A stretch of DNA of 64,000 nucleotides from Bacteroidia bacterium (GTDB taxonomy: Bacteria > Bacteroidota > Bacteroidia > Bacteroidales > Paludibacteraceae): positions 1 to 64,000 of the forward strand of contig JAGKVE010000001.1 of NCBI GenBank assembly GCA_021152555.1, in the 5' to 3' direction. The translations under genes were made by a program, and so were the position numbers. A model generated the notes under the pieces. It ran no database searches. It was not told the DNA's origin and saw only the letters and a program-made list of their open reading frames with translations. Below, in pieces: positions 1 through 11,000 of this stretch; positions within the stretch are counted from its first letter, which is position 1; every line of letters begins with the position of its first letter.

Positions 1-2
1 CG

Positions 3-104
3 AGAGACCAGCGAACAGAACGAAGAAAAGGACGGGACGCAGATGTCCGTAATGCGAACGAGATGCGAACGGTATTGACGGCTAAACGGAGCGGCGGCGT
101 CTAG
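3..104 (+). CDS. Possible 3' end of a gene entering from the left edge
   Basis: One frame is open from the window edge for 33 codons and stops at TAG (102-104). The peptide is basic and hydrophilic and ends TAKRSGGV. It is followed at once by the octamer repeat region, as real gene ends in this window often are. No family is recognisable from so short a tail, and the open frame could be chance. Confidence 0.25.
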   Translation, partial: RDQRTERRKGRDADVRNANEMRTVLTAKRSGGV

Positions 105-106
105 AG

Positions 107-184
107 GAATGATGGATTGATCCGCTCGCAGAGCGAGCTAAATGATGGATTGATGATTTTAAATGATGGAATGATGGAATGATG
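107..184. repeat. Octamer repeat with embedded hairpin
   Basis: Imperfect copies of the 8-bp unit AATGATGG surround a short palindrome at 124-138, GCTCGC-AGA-GCGAGC (6-bp stem, AGA loop). Almost the same combination, with GCTCG-CTGAG-CGAGC as the palindrome, occurs at 12001-12058 and is likewise followed by CTAAATGATGGA. It lies just upstream of the promoter at 217-248. Confidence 0.8.
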
Positions 185-216
185 AAAGTCGAAACAACTA
201 AAAATCTTTGATTTTT

Positions 217-248
217 TTTGCATATATCAAAAAAATGTTGTACCTTTG
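217..248 (+). promoter_or_regulatory. Bacteroidota-type promoter for the 288-809 lipoprotein
   Basis: A TTTG box at 217-220 and TACCTTTG at 241-248 are separated by exactly 20 bp, matching the Bacteroidota sigma-ABfr pattern (TTTG, about 19-21 bp, TAnnTTTG). Transcription would start near 255, giving a leader of roughly 30 nt before the ATG at 288. Confidence 0.8.
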
Positions 249-287
249 CAGCCGATTATGGATAATGAATTTCTAACTCATGAGATT

Positions 288-809
288 ATGAAGAAATATC
301 TGTTCATCGGTTTATTGGCATGTACCGCCTTTTTCATGAGCAGTTGCCGGGAATGTAACTGCACGAATCATGGCGATGTGGAATGTAACTGCACGAATCA
401 TGGCGATGTGACATGCAAATACCATGCAAAGACCATTGACCTGATCGTGGGCCAGAATGAATGGAAATGGGACGACCAGGCACATCAGTTCTATGTTCAC
501 TTCCCCACCCCGGAGATTACAGCCGACATTCTTGCGTATGGCAATTTCTCCTTGCATCGTATATATAACGTAGGAACCACAGACGAGTACCAGACCTCGC
601 TTCCGGAAACGACCTATCTATGGGAGAACGTGGATGACGGCAAAGGAGGTACCACTACGGTGTACTACCATCAGCTGATTGACTACCGCGTGGGAATCGG
701 ATATGTGGAGATTCAGTTGACCAACAGTGACTTCACTTATGCAGCCGACACACAAGGCTATCTGGTTAACCCTGACGCAATGAGATTTCACCTCCAGCTG
801 ATTTATTAA
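288..809 (+). CDS. Small secreted lipoprotein with Cys/His-rich tandem repeat
   Basis: I do not recognise this family. The ATG at 288 is chosen because it opens directly onto a lipoprotein signal (MKKYLFIGLLACTAFFMSSC, cysteine at residue 20). In-frame starts at 246 and 258 would add a hydrophilic extension, and 246 lies inside the promoter box. After the lipidated cysteine come two identical copies of the decapeptide ECNCTNHGDV and then TCKYH, giving a Cys/His-rich stretch that could bind a metal or form disulfides (inference). The remaining 125 or so residues look like a beta-rich extracellular domain with many aromatic residues. The predicted location is the outer membrane or cell surface. 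It has its own promoter at 217-248, and a 43-nt spacer separates it from the shikimate gene downstream. Confidence 0.75.
   Translation: MKKYLFIGLLACTAFFMSSCRECNCTNHGDVECNCTNHGDVTCKYHAKTIDLIVGQNEWKWDDQAHQFYVHFPTPEITADILAYGNFSLHRIYNVGTTDEYQTSLPETTYLWENVDDGKGGTTTVYYHQLIDYRVGIGYVEIQLTNSDFTYAADTQGYLVNPDAMRFHLQLIY
351..410 (+). repeat. Perfect 30-bp tandem duplication in the lipoprotein gene
   Basis: Bases 351-380 and 381-410 are identical, including third codon positions. Each copy encodes the ten residues ECNCTNHGDV. Identity at silent sites points to a recent duplication or ongoing copy-number change; 30 bp keeps the frame. Confidence 0.95.
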
Positions 810-852
810 GCGGATTAGCGGGTTGTTAGTACATTAGCCAGTTGGCAAGGTA

Positions 853-1983
853 GTGAAGAATCCAGTCTATATCTTAGGTCCCTGCTCAGCGGAAAGCCGC
901 GAACAGGTATTGGAAACAGCCCACCGGATACAGGAAGTATGCGGTGGTTTTCCTTATATATTACGCGCGGGCGTATGGAAACCGCGCACAAGCCCTCGCA
1001 CCTTCCAAGGCGTAGGGGAAAAAGGGTTGCTTTGGCTCATCGAGGCGAAGCAGACGTATGGCGTCGAGGTAGCCACCGAGGTGGCGACGCCGGAACATGT
1101 GCGGCTGGCAGCAGAGGCTGGCATCGACTACCTGTGGATCGGCGCGCGTACAAGCGCCAATCCGATGGCGGTGAGTGCTATCGCTAAGGCGATTACAGAG
1201 CGTATTGCTATAAGACCGCGATGCTGTAAGACCGCTAACGCTGTAGGATCGTCACAAGGTGACTGTACGTTAAAAGGCATCTTTATCAAGAACCCCGTCA
1301 ATGAGGACGCGGCGTTATGGCTGGGTAATATCGAGCGTTTGGAGAAAGCAGGCATACCGGTCATTGCCGTTCACCGCGGTTGCAACCATATGCCGTGCTG
1401 GTCCATGGCTCACGCCGTACGCCAAGCACGTCCGGATATACCAATGCTGCTTGACCCGAGCCATATGAGCGGCAATGCGGTGCAGGTGCCCGCGCTGACC
1501 GCCAAGATACCCGAGTTAGGACTGGACGGCGCAATGATTGAAGTGCATTGCCACCCCGACCAGGCGTTTTCGGACGCCAAGCAACAAATAACACCTGCGG
1601 AGTTGGCAACATTGCTCAAAGAGTACAGAGTACAGAATACAGAGTACAGAATACAGAATACAGAGTACAGAGTACAGAATACAGAGTACAGAATACAGAA
1701 TACAGAGTACAGAGTACAGAATACAGAATTGAACTGGCTGCGGGCGGAAATAGACGAGATAGACAACCGCCTATGGGCCACGATAAGCGAACGTATGGAT
1801 GTCAGCCGCCGTATTGGAGAATGGAAGAAGACCCAAGGTCTGAAGCCGTTGCAACCGGGTCGCTACCAGGAGATTGTGGAGAACATCCAACGCAAAGGCG
1901 AACAATTAGGTCTCCCGCAGGAATTCATGCTGCAGATATGGGACCTGATTCATACCGAGAGCCTGCGGCGACAGGAGAATTGA
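853..1983 (+). CDS. aroF: Bifunctional DAHP synthase / chorismate mutase
   Basis: The N-terminal domain (about residues 1-255) is a type I-beta DAHP synthase (EC 2.5.1.54), which condenses phosphoenolpyruvate with erythrose 4-phosphate to open the shikimate pathway. GPCSAES, RAGVWKPRTSP, KNPVN and DPSHMSG are visible. The C-terminal part (about 293-376) is an AroQ-type chorismate mutase (EC 5.4.99.5), with LRAEIDEIDNRLW and helical sequence after it. This order is known in Bacteroidota. Two stretches look foreign: residues about 118-137, made of a hairpin module (1208-1266), and residues about 257-291, a heptamer array filling the linker. Both keep the frame and leave the conserved motifs intact. 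The GTG start at 853 puts GPCSAES at residues 9-15, as in the family. The stop TGA lies in a GAATTGA repeat. A terminator follows at 1999. Confidence 0.93.
   Translation: MKNPVYILGPCSAESREQVLETAHRIQEVCGGFPYILRAGVWKPRTSPRTFQGVGEKGLLWLIEAKQTYGVEVATEVATPEHVRLAAEAGIDYLWIGARTSANPMAVSAIAKAITERIAIRPRCCKTANAVGSSQGDCTLKGIFIKNPVNEDAALWLGNIERLEKAGIPVIAVHRGCNHMPCWSMAHAVRQARPDIPMLLDPSHMSGNAVQVPALTAKIPELGLDGAMIEVHCHPDQAFSDAKQQITPAELATLLKEYRVQNTEYRIQNTEYRVQNTEYRIQNTEYRVQNTELNWLRAEIDEIDNRLWATISERMDVSRRIGEWKKTQGLKPLQPGRYQEIVENIQRKGEQLGLPQEFMLQIWDLIHTESLRRQEN
1208..1266 (+). repeat. In-frame hairpin module inside the DAHP synthase domain
   Basis: Tandem units of the form GACCG-variable-CTGTA end with GTCAC-AAG-GTGAC (1251-1263). 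The same unit type occurs three times in the DHH phosphoesterase at 36006. The encoded RPRCCKTANAV-type peptide interrupts DAHP synthase just before the conserved KNPVN motif. Confidence 0.85.
1622..1726 (+). repeat. 15-unit heptamer array in the aroF linker
   Basis: Fifteen uninterrupted 7-bp units are either A (AGTACAG) or B (AATACAG), in the order AABABB AABABB AAB, so there is a 42-bp higher-order period. Translated, it gives repeats of VQNTEYR and IQNTEYR. Fifteen units are 105 bp, so the frame is kept. Confidence 0.97.
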
Positions 1984-1998
1984 GAATTGAGATAAAAC

Positions 1999-2031
1999 AA
2001 ACCTCCCGAGCGGATGCCCGGGAGGTTTTTG
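1999..2031. terminator. Bidirectional intrinsic terminator between aroF and the giant gene
   Basis: A 9-bp stem AACCTCCCG / CGGGAGGTT is followed by TTTTTGTTT on the + strand and by a T-rich stretch (TTTGTTTTA) on the - strand, so it can serve both convergent genes. A second perfect hairpin, GGCTTCG-GGA-CGAAGCC, lies at 2035-2051, between it and the stop of the giant gene. Confidence 0.8.
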
Positions 2032-2061
2032 TTTGGCTTCGGGACGAAGCCTTGCGGTATG

Positions 2062-5000
2062 TTACGGCTGAACGATCAGTTTGCCGGATTTGATCTTCTG
2101 CTTGCCTCCTAAATAGAAGGAATAGAAGTAAATCTGTCCCGGATGGATATCGATAATCCTTCCTGAGTCGGCATCCGTTACATCGTTGAGCACATCCTTC
2201 GACTGCGCGTCAAGATATACATCCACGTCGTTCGGGTTGGCAACCGGAACGTCATTGTAGTACAAGAGGTTACCGCCTTGGTTGTAGAGCGCGAAAGATA
2301 CGTTCTTACGGATGGTAGCCACGAAGAGCTGTGTCGGCGAAATGACTTTGACAAGCACGTCATTGACTGTTGCATCCAGACCCTCGTTGATGGTAGAGAT
2401 AGCAAAGTGTACATAATACTTACGCTCTTCTTTATCCTGAGCTGTTACAGTAATAATACATGTATCGCCCGCCTGAACATCACGCCAGTTAACCGATGCA
2501 TTGGGGGATTGTGCCAAAGCATCCAATGCAGGCGGCATAGTACCGTCAACCAATAGGTGTGTATAGAACGTGATTGAAGGATCAAAGCCACGAATGGTTT
2601 CTCCGTCAAGCGTAATATAGCGCAGTGTATTATCACCATCCAAAGCAATCTCTTGGGTGATTATATAAACCTTTTCATCTCCATTCTGCGCGCGGACTAT
2701 AACTGTAATTACACCTTGTTCATCTATATAAGCAGTATCCGTAGCCAAAGAGTCACTCAATATATAATGTACTCTGTCTATTCCGAGGAAGGCCGTTGAG
2801 TCAGAACCGAACGGATGAACATATGTATATTCCGTTATGCTGCTGTCAAAGCCTTCTACCAATGTGGTATCAACATAGAGGGCTAACAAGTCATTATCAC
2901 CATTCTTTCCGAATGTAAATACCAATACATAACTCATCTCGTCTTCTTTATTCGGAGCGACTACTGTTAGTGTAACGATTATGTCGCCCAGTGCCGTTGT
3001 ATCCATTTGGAGAGAATCCGGTACCGTCTGCAAGGAATCTTGGAGTACCCATGAAATTGCAGGGATAGAATCTTCACCGAATGGCAGGAAGATTTGATAA
3101 TCATACTCATCCGGACGGAAGCGGAATTCCGGATGTCCCTCAACGATAATATTATTCAAGTTCGCATTAGCCGATTCTAATCTTTCAAAATACAAACTAT
3201 ATGTCTGCACATCGCCATTTTCGGCAGTTACATCCACGTAAATAGAGTCACCGGAGAAACGGATGTCATATGTTTGCGCTTCCTCTTTCTTGACTACAGA
3301 AACGAGCGGAAGGTCAGCGCGGGCATCAATCTGCAAGCGATATATGGAACGCTCGGAGTCATAGCCGTTTATCGGCTTACCACTAAGCATAATCATATTC
3401 AGCGTTGCGTCATTCGATTTCTCTACCGGATAATGGATGGTATATGTACGGGTCTTTCCAGATGCTGCAGTAACTGTTATAAGCGACTTGAATCCGAGTG
3501 ACTTGCTCTCCAAGTAATCAGGAGCTTGTGTTACCAATACCGTTTGTGCTGTATCACCCTTGATAAATTCCACATTCGGCAGACGGCCCCCCAACTCACT
3601 TGCGTACGCAGCCGTGAGCGTATAGAAATACTCATTGGTTGTTGCCTGGAAATTAGCGAGCTCACGCGTATCCAAATAGATAGTTTGAAGCGTGTCCACC
3701 TCCGACTGGCGGATATTATACGTCAGCGTGTAGGTGTTCTTCTTTCCGCTTTCTGCAGTTACATGAATCTGACGGATGAGCGTACTGCGGTCGATAAGCG
3801 CCGTATCCATAGTTATCTTCTGCCACTTATCGCATTCTGCCCAACTGATATCCGGGAATGCGGAACCGACAGGCAGCGAGTCATTATAGAAGAACTGCTT
3901 CGGACTGAAGAGGTCAAGCGAATCTCCATCTGCATAAATCATCTTCAGCGTATCTGCCTCTGAACGTGTATAATGGAAGACAATAACATAACTGTTCTTG
4001 CGGGTCAGATCCTCGGACACAACAGAAATGGTAGCCTGATGTTTGACCGAATCCATTTTCACCTCGCCAATCTTCTGGTGTGCTTCACCCTTCTGGCCTA
4101 CCACTTCAGGCAGTTCATGTACACCTTCTGCCAGATTGATTTGATAGAAATAGTAATCAGGTGTAAATCCGGGCAGAGAGTCTCCGTTAAGGAAAATCAT
4201 GCTCAAGTTCGCATCCGTTGATTTCGGAGTTTCAAAATTCAGAATGTAATCATTCTTGGATACACCATCGGGGGCCGTCACTGTTATAGTTACGTCCATA
4301 CCGTTTTTCTTCACCTCTACTTTCTGACCGTCCACTCCCATTTGTGCAACTACACTCGGGGCCACCTTCGTGCCGGACGGCAAGTTGATTTCATAGTCCG
4401 GCTTGAGCGGATTGAACTTCAATCCCGGGTTGAGTACATGCTCAAAGTCGTTTAATTCAACCAATGAATCACCTACCTCAAGCATAATATTCGCCAGTTT
4501 GGTGTCATTCGATTTATTCGTAATGAAGATATCTACGTCATAGAAGTCTTCCGTTACGCCATCTTCTGCGACTACATGTAGTGTATGGGTAGTACCGTTG
4601 ATTTCTTCCGTATAGGTCAGGAAACGATCGTCAGCCGTGGCAACAATCTCAATATCGCTGGTCTTCATTTCGAGCGAATAATAGTGACGTCCGGGCTCAA
4701 AGTGGTCAACCGCAACACCGTTCACCATAATACCGGTAAGTGCGGTACAGTGACTCGGTTCGGCTTCAACACTGATATTGTACGTCCGACTTTCCTTTAT
4801 TCCCGTTTCCAGATTTACGCCCTCAGCAGTTACAACGAGCGATGTTTGTTCTCCCGGGTTTGCCTTGGTAGAGAGTGTTCCGTTCGTTTGTTCAACAACC
4901 TGTCCGCGCTCGCCGGCAATATACGTAATAGACGGCATTTGTGGCTGTTTAGTCTTTACCGCAGGAGACGGGATAATATATTTATAATCGAGACTATCAC

Positions 5001-8000
5001 CGCGGAAACCTTCAAGAGCCACACCATCAATGAGGATATTGCTCAACTCAGCCTCTGTACCTTGCGGACGTTTGACATTCAATGTATAGGTTCGCGTTTC
5101 TCCTTCTTCCGGCGTTACCTTAATAGTGTATGTAAGGTCACGATTGACACTCGGGGCTTTTGCTGGAGCATAATTAGGACCGGAAGCCTTCGACTGGCTC
5201 ACCTCCAACGTCTGTTTTTCGTCGCCACGGACTACTTCAAAGAACGCGATAGAGTCACTATAAACCGTGTATGGTCCGCCATAACTCGGGTCAAATTCAG
5301 GAATAGTAATTCCGTTCAGGGTTATATTAGCCAGTTGGGAATCAGTTGATTTATCCGTCGGATACGAGAGGGTATAGGTACTGTTGGTATTTCCGGCTAC
5401 AGTCCACTTGATTGAATCAGGAGTCTGTGTCATGACGATGATATCGCCCTCTGCAACAGGTTTGAAAGCGACTGAGGAAGGACGCTCACGTTCAAGGCTG
5501 TAAGCAGTCAAACCAAACTCATCGGAAGCGATATCTGTTCCATCAATCACAAAATCCTTAAGTTGCGCGTCGCCTTTTGTAGGAATAGTATCATTGCGCG
5601 TGATGGTATACGTACCTTCTGTTCCGTCTTCCGCTGTAACAGTTACAATGCCGTTGTTAACAACAACAACCTGCAAGTCTGATAGTTTCACGAACGTAAT
5701 ATCCGGCATAACGCCCGCAGTGATTTCATGATTACGTTCTTCTACATCCATCACTTGGTCTCCCACTTTGAGAGTAGCCAGTTTAGTGTCATTGCCAAGA
5801 GCAGTTACGAAACGAAGTTTATATACCTTAGCCTCCCCTTTCTCCGGCGTTACGGTAATAGTCATCAGGGAGTCTGCATACGCACAAGTGATTGCCTGCA
5901 AAGAGGACAGAGGCACAGGATATACATCCGGTAATTGCTTCTCAGTCGATTTCAGCACATAGGTAAACGAATCTGTCGAAGCCACAAAGCCTTCAAGCGT
6001 TTTACCACCTACTTGCAAATCCGCCAGTTCATTACGCGTATCCAGCGGACGACGTACGGTTAATGAATAACCGGTAGTTGATGTTCCGTCTTCTGCATAG
6101 TTGGTAAATGCAGTTGTACGCTCACCATAGTCACCGGAAACTGTTTCTGCGCTCCAGCCGTTCAGTTTCTGAGCCTGGTCAGATACCTCACCGTTGAACT
6201 CATATGAACGAATGTTTACATCCTCTGGATCATCCAATGTAACAGTAAATACTTTGTTTTCCAGTTTTGCAAGCTTTCCATTAACCTTTGCCGCTTGGGG
6301 TTTTGAGTTATACGAGAAACGGATATAATCTACATACAAGTCCGCAGTAGAAGAGCCTTTGGGACACTCTCCTGAAGCATCAATAATAATATCCATACCA
6401 TTAATTCCCTTACCGTCCGTACCCAGGTTAACAGTATAATCTGCATATGACGACTTGGTGGATGTTTGGCTATGTGTAATCGTGTCCACGTTTCCTTCTA
6501 CATCGAAGAAAAGGAATTGGAACTTTGCTCCATTACCAGCTTTTTTGGTATATTTGTAGTTAATCGTTGCTATATCCGGAGTATTGCGGAAACCTATAAA
6601 ACCAGAAGGAGTTGTTGTTGTTCCACCGGCAACCGCAAAGTTAGCAGTCATCGTTCCCAGATTCATGATTGCAGGAACAGGTCCTGCAAGTGCTGCCCAC
6701 TTTGTATTGTTTAAGTGAACAACTGATGCACTTTCTTTTTGTATAGAAGGACCTGCCTCGGCAGTTCCCGCATAGTCGTCAATATAATCACCCGGTATAT
6801 TCCAGTTCAATGGCTTATCTGTAGGACCTTTGGTACTTGTATGAATACCCATAAAACTATTCCAAATATGGGATTTAGCGGCGTACCCCCATTCAGTAAA
6901 TTCACCGTTCGGGATGATATCATTCGGATAGTGGAAAATAATCGTGTACGTATTACTATATCCGTCAACTGTAATCGTCCCCACCCATTTTTGCAATGAA
7001 GTATTTGGCTCGTATTCCGCTGAGCTGCTACGAGCAACTGTAATCTTTGGATATGTCGTTACTGTTCTATTAACTACATATGTAAAACGATTAGGATTAA
7101 AGTCCGGAACATCTACACCATCAACTTTAATATTAGTAAAAATAGCAGGATTTTGAGTTGTTTTTACTGGATTAATTATATATATTACATCCTCTTCTCC
7201 TTTTCTGTTTGATTTTATAGTCAATATGGTCGGATTATTCACACCTCCAGGTTGTATGAAGACGGTTTGTTCTGGGAACATCTTTTCGTATTGTACAGTA
7301 AGAGAGCGTGCCCCGTAAGGAAGAATGACATCAAACACTCGTTGTTCTTTATTTTTAAGGTTCAACTCCTTATCTATTTCAACCACATAGATTGACTGTA
7401 AGCGATTATCTTGACTTGCCTGTGTTTCTTTGAAGAAAATCTTATAGGTCCGGGTATCACCGTTCTCGGCGGTCACTTTAAGTTCAGTAGTATCATTCAT
7501 CGGACGGGAAATAAGATCCACGCGCTGGCTGGGCTCTGCTTTGGCCCAAACAATTTCAGGACATTTCTTAGCTTGATACGGCAGTTCCACTTCATATTCC
7601 AGCACATTTTCCTTGAAGTCAATCTCCACTTCATCCGAATTCAGATACATAGATTCGAGCGCTGTGTTGCTTGATTTATGTACCGGGAAGGCGATGGTAT
7701 ATACTGTTTGCGCACTGCCGTCCTGCGAAGTAACGGTAACTGTCGCCGTTCCGTTCGGATAGCAGTAATTGGTAACAATCGTCTGCGTCGGAAGTGCAGC
7801 TATCGGGAAGATAGACGGTATAACCTTTGTGCCAAGCGCCAATGAATCAACGTAATTCAGCGAATCAGCACGGAAGCCCTCAATGGCTTTTCCATCCAAC
7901 AAGATACCCGCCAGAGTTGCATTCGTACTCTTCACACGCGTGTACCTTATTGTATAGGTGCTCTGGCTGCCGTCCTCCGCCGTGATTAAGATGCGCTGCT

Positions 8001-11000
8001 CCGTATCACTGATGTTGGCGGTGAGCACTTTTTGCCCTTCACGCGGCGTAATTGTCATATCCGGGAACTCGGCTCCTTCGTCGAGTGGGATATTCTCATA
8101 AACGAACGTATTCTCATTGAAGTTGATATCATATCCCTCCAATGCGATTGAAGTAAGTGTATCATTTGTGTACGGAGTAATCGAATATTTGACTTTGTAT
8201 GTAGCGGACGAACCGTTATCCGCCGTTACGATGAAATTCCATTCTCCGTCCCCTACCTGGCCAAAGAGTACATTCTGCGATTCATGTCCGCGCTCATAGG
8301 TCAGCGTCGGATATTTGCTTCCGGCGGGCAGCGCGATGTCATAATTGAGGTTCTCAGGCGCGAAATCTTTGATTACCTCGCCGTCAGCCTTGATAGCCGC
8401 CAGTTGGGCGTTTCCATGATAAGCTCGCGAGAAAGCGATGTGATAAGTCGCCTTGTAACCCAAGGTATCCTCTACATGTATCCAAGCAACAGTGTCATTC
8501 CAAATGAGCTGTGCAGTCTGACCTTCGATAGTCTCGTATGTTACTTCTGGCAAACGGTCATAGTACGTCTTTTCATAACTGTGGTGAGTACCCTCGTAAT
8601 CTTCCATCGGAACACCGTCAATAGAAATACTCTTGAGTTGAACCGTCTCAATTGGTTTGCTAACGAACTTCACTCTGTATTCCATCGGTGCGCCTTGTTC
8701 GGGAGCGACAAGTATCACCGCCGTACCGGCAGCCACCGGCATAGTGATAGTTACCTGTTGTCCGGGGTTCTTATCCACAGTTATTTGCGGTGCGCGCTCA
8801 GTTGTCAACTCTACCTCATATTGTGTCTTTGTCGAGTCAAACGGCGTCTCTATCGGAGTGCGAACTCCGTTTGCGCCGGTCAGATAGATATTGCGCAAGA
8901 AAGCGTTAGCCGAGAGCTGTATATGGAAATTGATTGTGTATATACGTTTATCTCCGTTCTCAGCGGTAACAGTAATGGTCTGGATAGTATCTTCTTGTAC
9001 ACTTAAGACACGCTGTGTTACATCGTCCTTGTCAAAGCGGACTGATGGCAGTGTACTAACACCCTCTTCCAAATTATACGTATATTCAAGAACATCTTTG
9101 TCAAACCCTTCCAATGGTTTATTATCCAAATAAATCATTTTCAGGGCATTGTTATTAGAGGTTTCCACCTGGAAATGGATGATATAAGTACGGCTGGCGC
9201 CACTCTGAGGACGTACGGTTATACGGTAATCGCCATTAACGCCGCCGTCACGGGTGTTGACAGTTTGCAGTTTCTCATCTTGCTTAACGGGTGTCACAGC
9301 CGGCAGTTCGGTTGTTCCTTTCGGCAATACGTATGAATACTCGTTCTTTTCCTCGTCAAAGTCCGGTAGCGGAGTCCCTGCCACATAGATACTCTTGAGC
9401 GTATTGTTAGTATAGCTCTCTACAGAGAAGTTAATCAAATAAACCGTGGTGTTACCATTTCCGGCAACAACGGTAATACGTGTTGTTCCGTTCACACCAC
9501 CCTTGTTGATTTTCACCTCCGCATACTCGTCTGCCGTATAGGTAATCTCCGGCAGTTCGGTTGCTCCTATCTCCAGCGGGAAGTCATACGTTGTCTGGCT
9601 GGATTTAAAGCCATCGATTGTTTTTCCTCCTACTCGCAAATCATACAAGATAGAAATCTCCGACTTCATGGTGGTAAAGATTACCTTGTATATAGTCTGG
9701 TCGCCATTGGCGGCAGTAGCAGTGATACGTGTAGTTCCGTCCACTCCGGCAGAAGTGTCGATAACGGGTTCGGACTGGTACTCGTCTCCCTTTTCCGCCT
9801 TGATAGTCGGAAGGGTTTTCGTTCCCATCTTGAGCGTTACATAGTAGGTCAAGTTGTCCGCCGCGAAGTTCAACGCCGTAGAATCTGACGGTTTAGCCGG
9901 ATTGACTTTATAAACCTGGTCACCGGTAACCGTAATATTCTTCAGATAGGAATACGAGGAGGCTTCCAATTTGAAGTTCAACTTGTAGGTTTTCGGTGTC
10001 TGGTTACCCGGCGTAGTCACCTTGATTTGCGCTTGACCGCCATCCAGTTTATCCGCAGCAGGCAATGTATATTCAATTGTCTGGGCACCACTCGGATACT
10101 CAGAAACCGCCTCAATCGTCGGCACTTTGGATGTTCCTACCGGCAGCGAGACTTTGTAAACGGTCTGGTTGGGCGTAAAGCCGGGTATCTCTTGCCCGTT
10201 AATTTTAATACCTACCAACGCATTATCCGCCAGTTTGGCAATGCTGAAATTGAGCGTATATGTAGCCGTCGCCTTGTTATTTGGTGCAGTTACTTTGATG
10301 GTAGCCGTCCCCGTAACCGAACTTGCCTGCGTGAGGGTCAGTTTCTGCTTGTCTTCTTGTTTATCAATCAACGAATCAACCAGAACAGGAGCTACCGATG
10401 TTCCATAAGGCAATTCTACGTTATAGGTTGTTTTCGCAGCGCTGAAATCAGGTACAGAAGCGATAACCGTATTGCCCTTCTTATCTTTATACGAATAGGA
10501 GATACCAGCCAGTTTTGTGTTACTGCTGGCAGCTTTCAGGAACTGGATTTTATACGTTTTCGTAGTCTTTCCATCAGCGGACTTGACCGTAATCGTAGTC
10601 GGTGTGTTTGTCAAGTTTCCGTTAGTAACCGTAATCTCCGAAGAAGTAAGTGTACGTCCCGGGAAATTGACTGTTTTTCCTGCAGCATTTGTTAGTGAGC
10701 CTGCACCACGAACAGCCTCGATAGAAGGGATGACCGTAGCATCTTCTCCCAATGGATAACTCTGTACTTCAGTACTATTGGGGTTAAATCCTTTCCACTC
10801 TACGCCGTCCACATACAATTTCTGGATAGAAGCCGAATATACCAGTTCAACATCATCTATATACAAGGAGTTTCCGTCATACATACCAGTGTTTGCACGG
10901 AAGTTCGGATAATTTGATGCAGAGAAAATGATATTCATCTTCGTCGGCACCGTATTATTCATATAATAAATAGGAACGCGAATATTGGTCCAGTCTCCGT

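Noticed and set aside
1208..1266. Frameshift or assembly error in aroF
   Set aside because: The frame is continuous on both sides of the insert, all motifs are in the same frame, and the inserted text is a repeat found elsewhere.
1548..2093. Second + frame through the aroF heptamers
   Set aside because: The heptamer array keeps more than one frame open. The protein motifs of DAHP synthase and chorismate mutase are in the other frame.
4585..5349. Open frame of 254 codons on the + strand inside the giant gene
   Set aside because: It is antisense to a continuous repeat protein whose domain pattern is clear; it has no signal, domain or promoter. The same holds for 3526-3963, 8284-9006 and 10027-10695.
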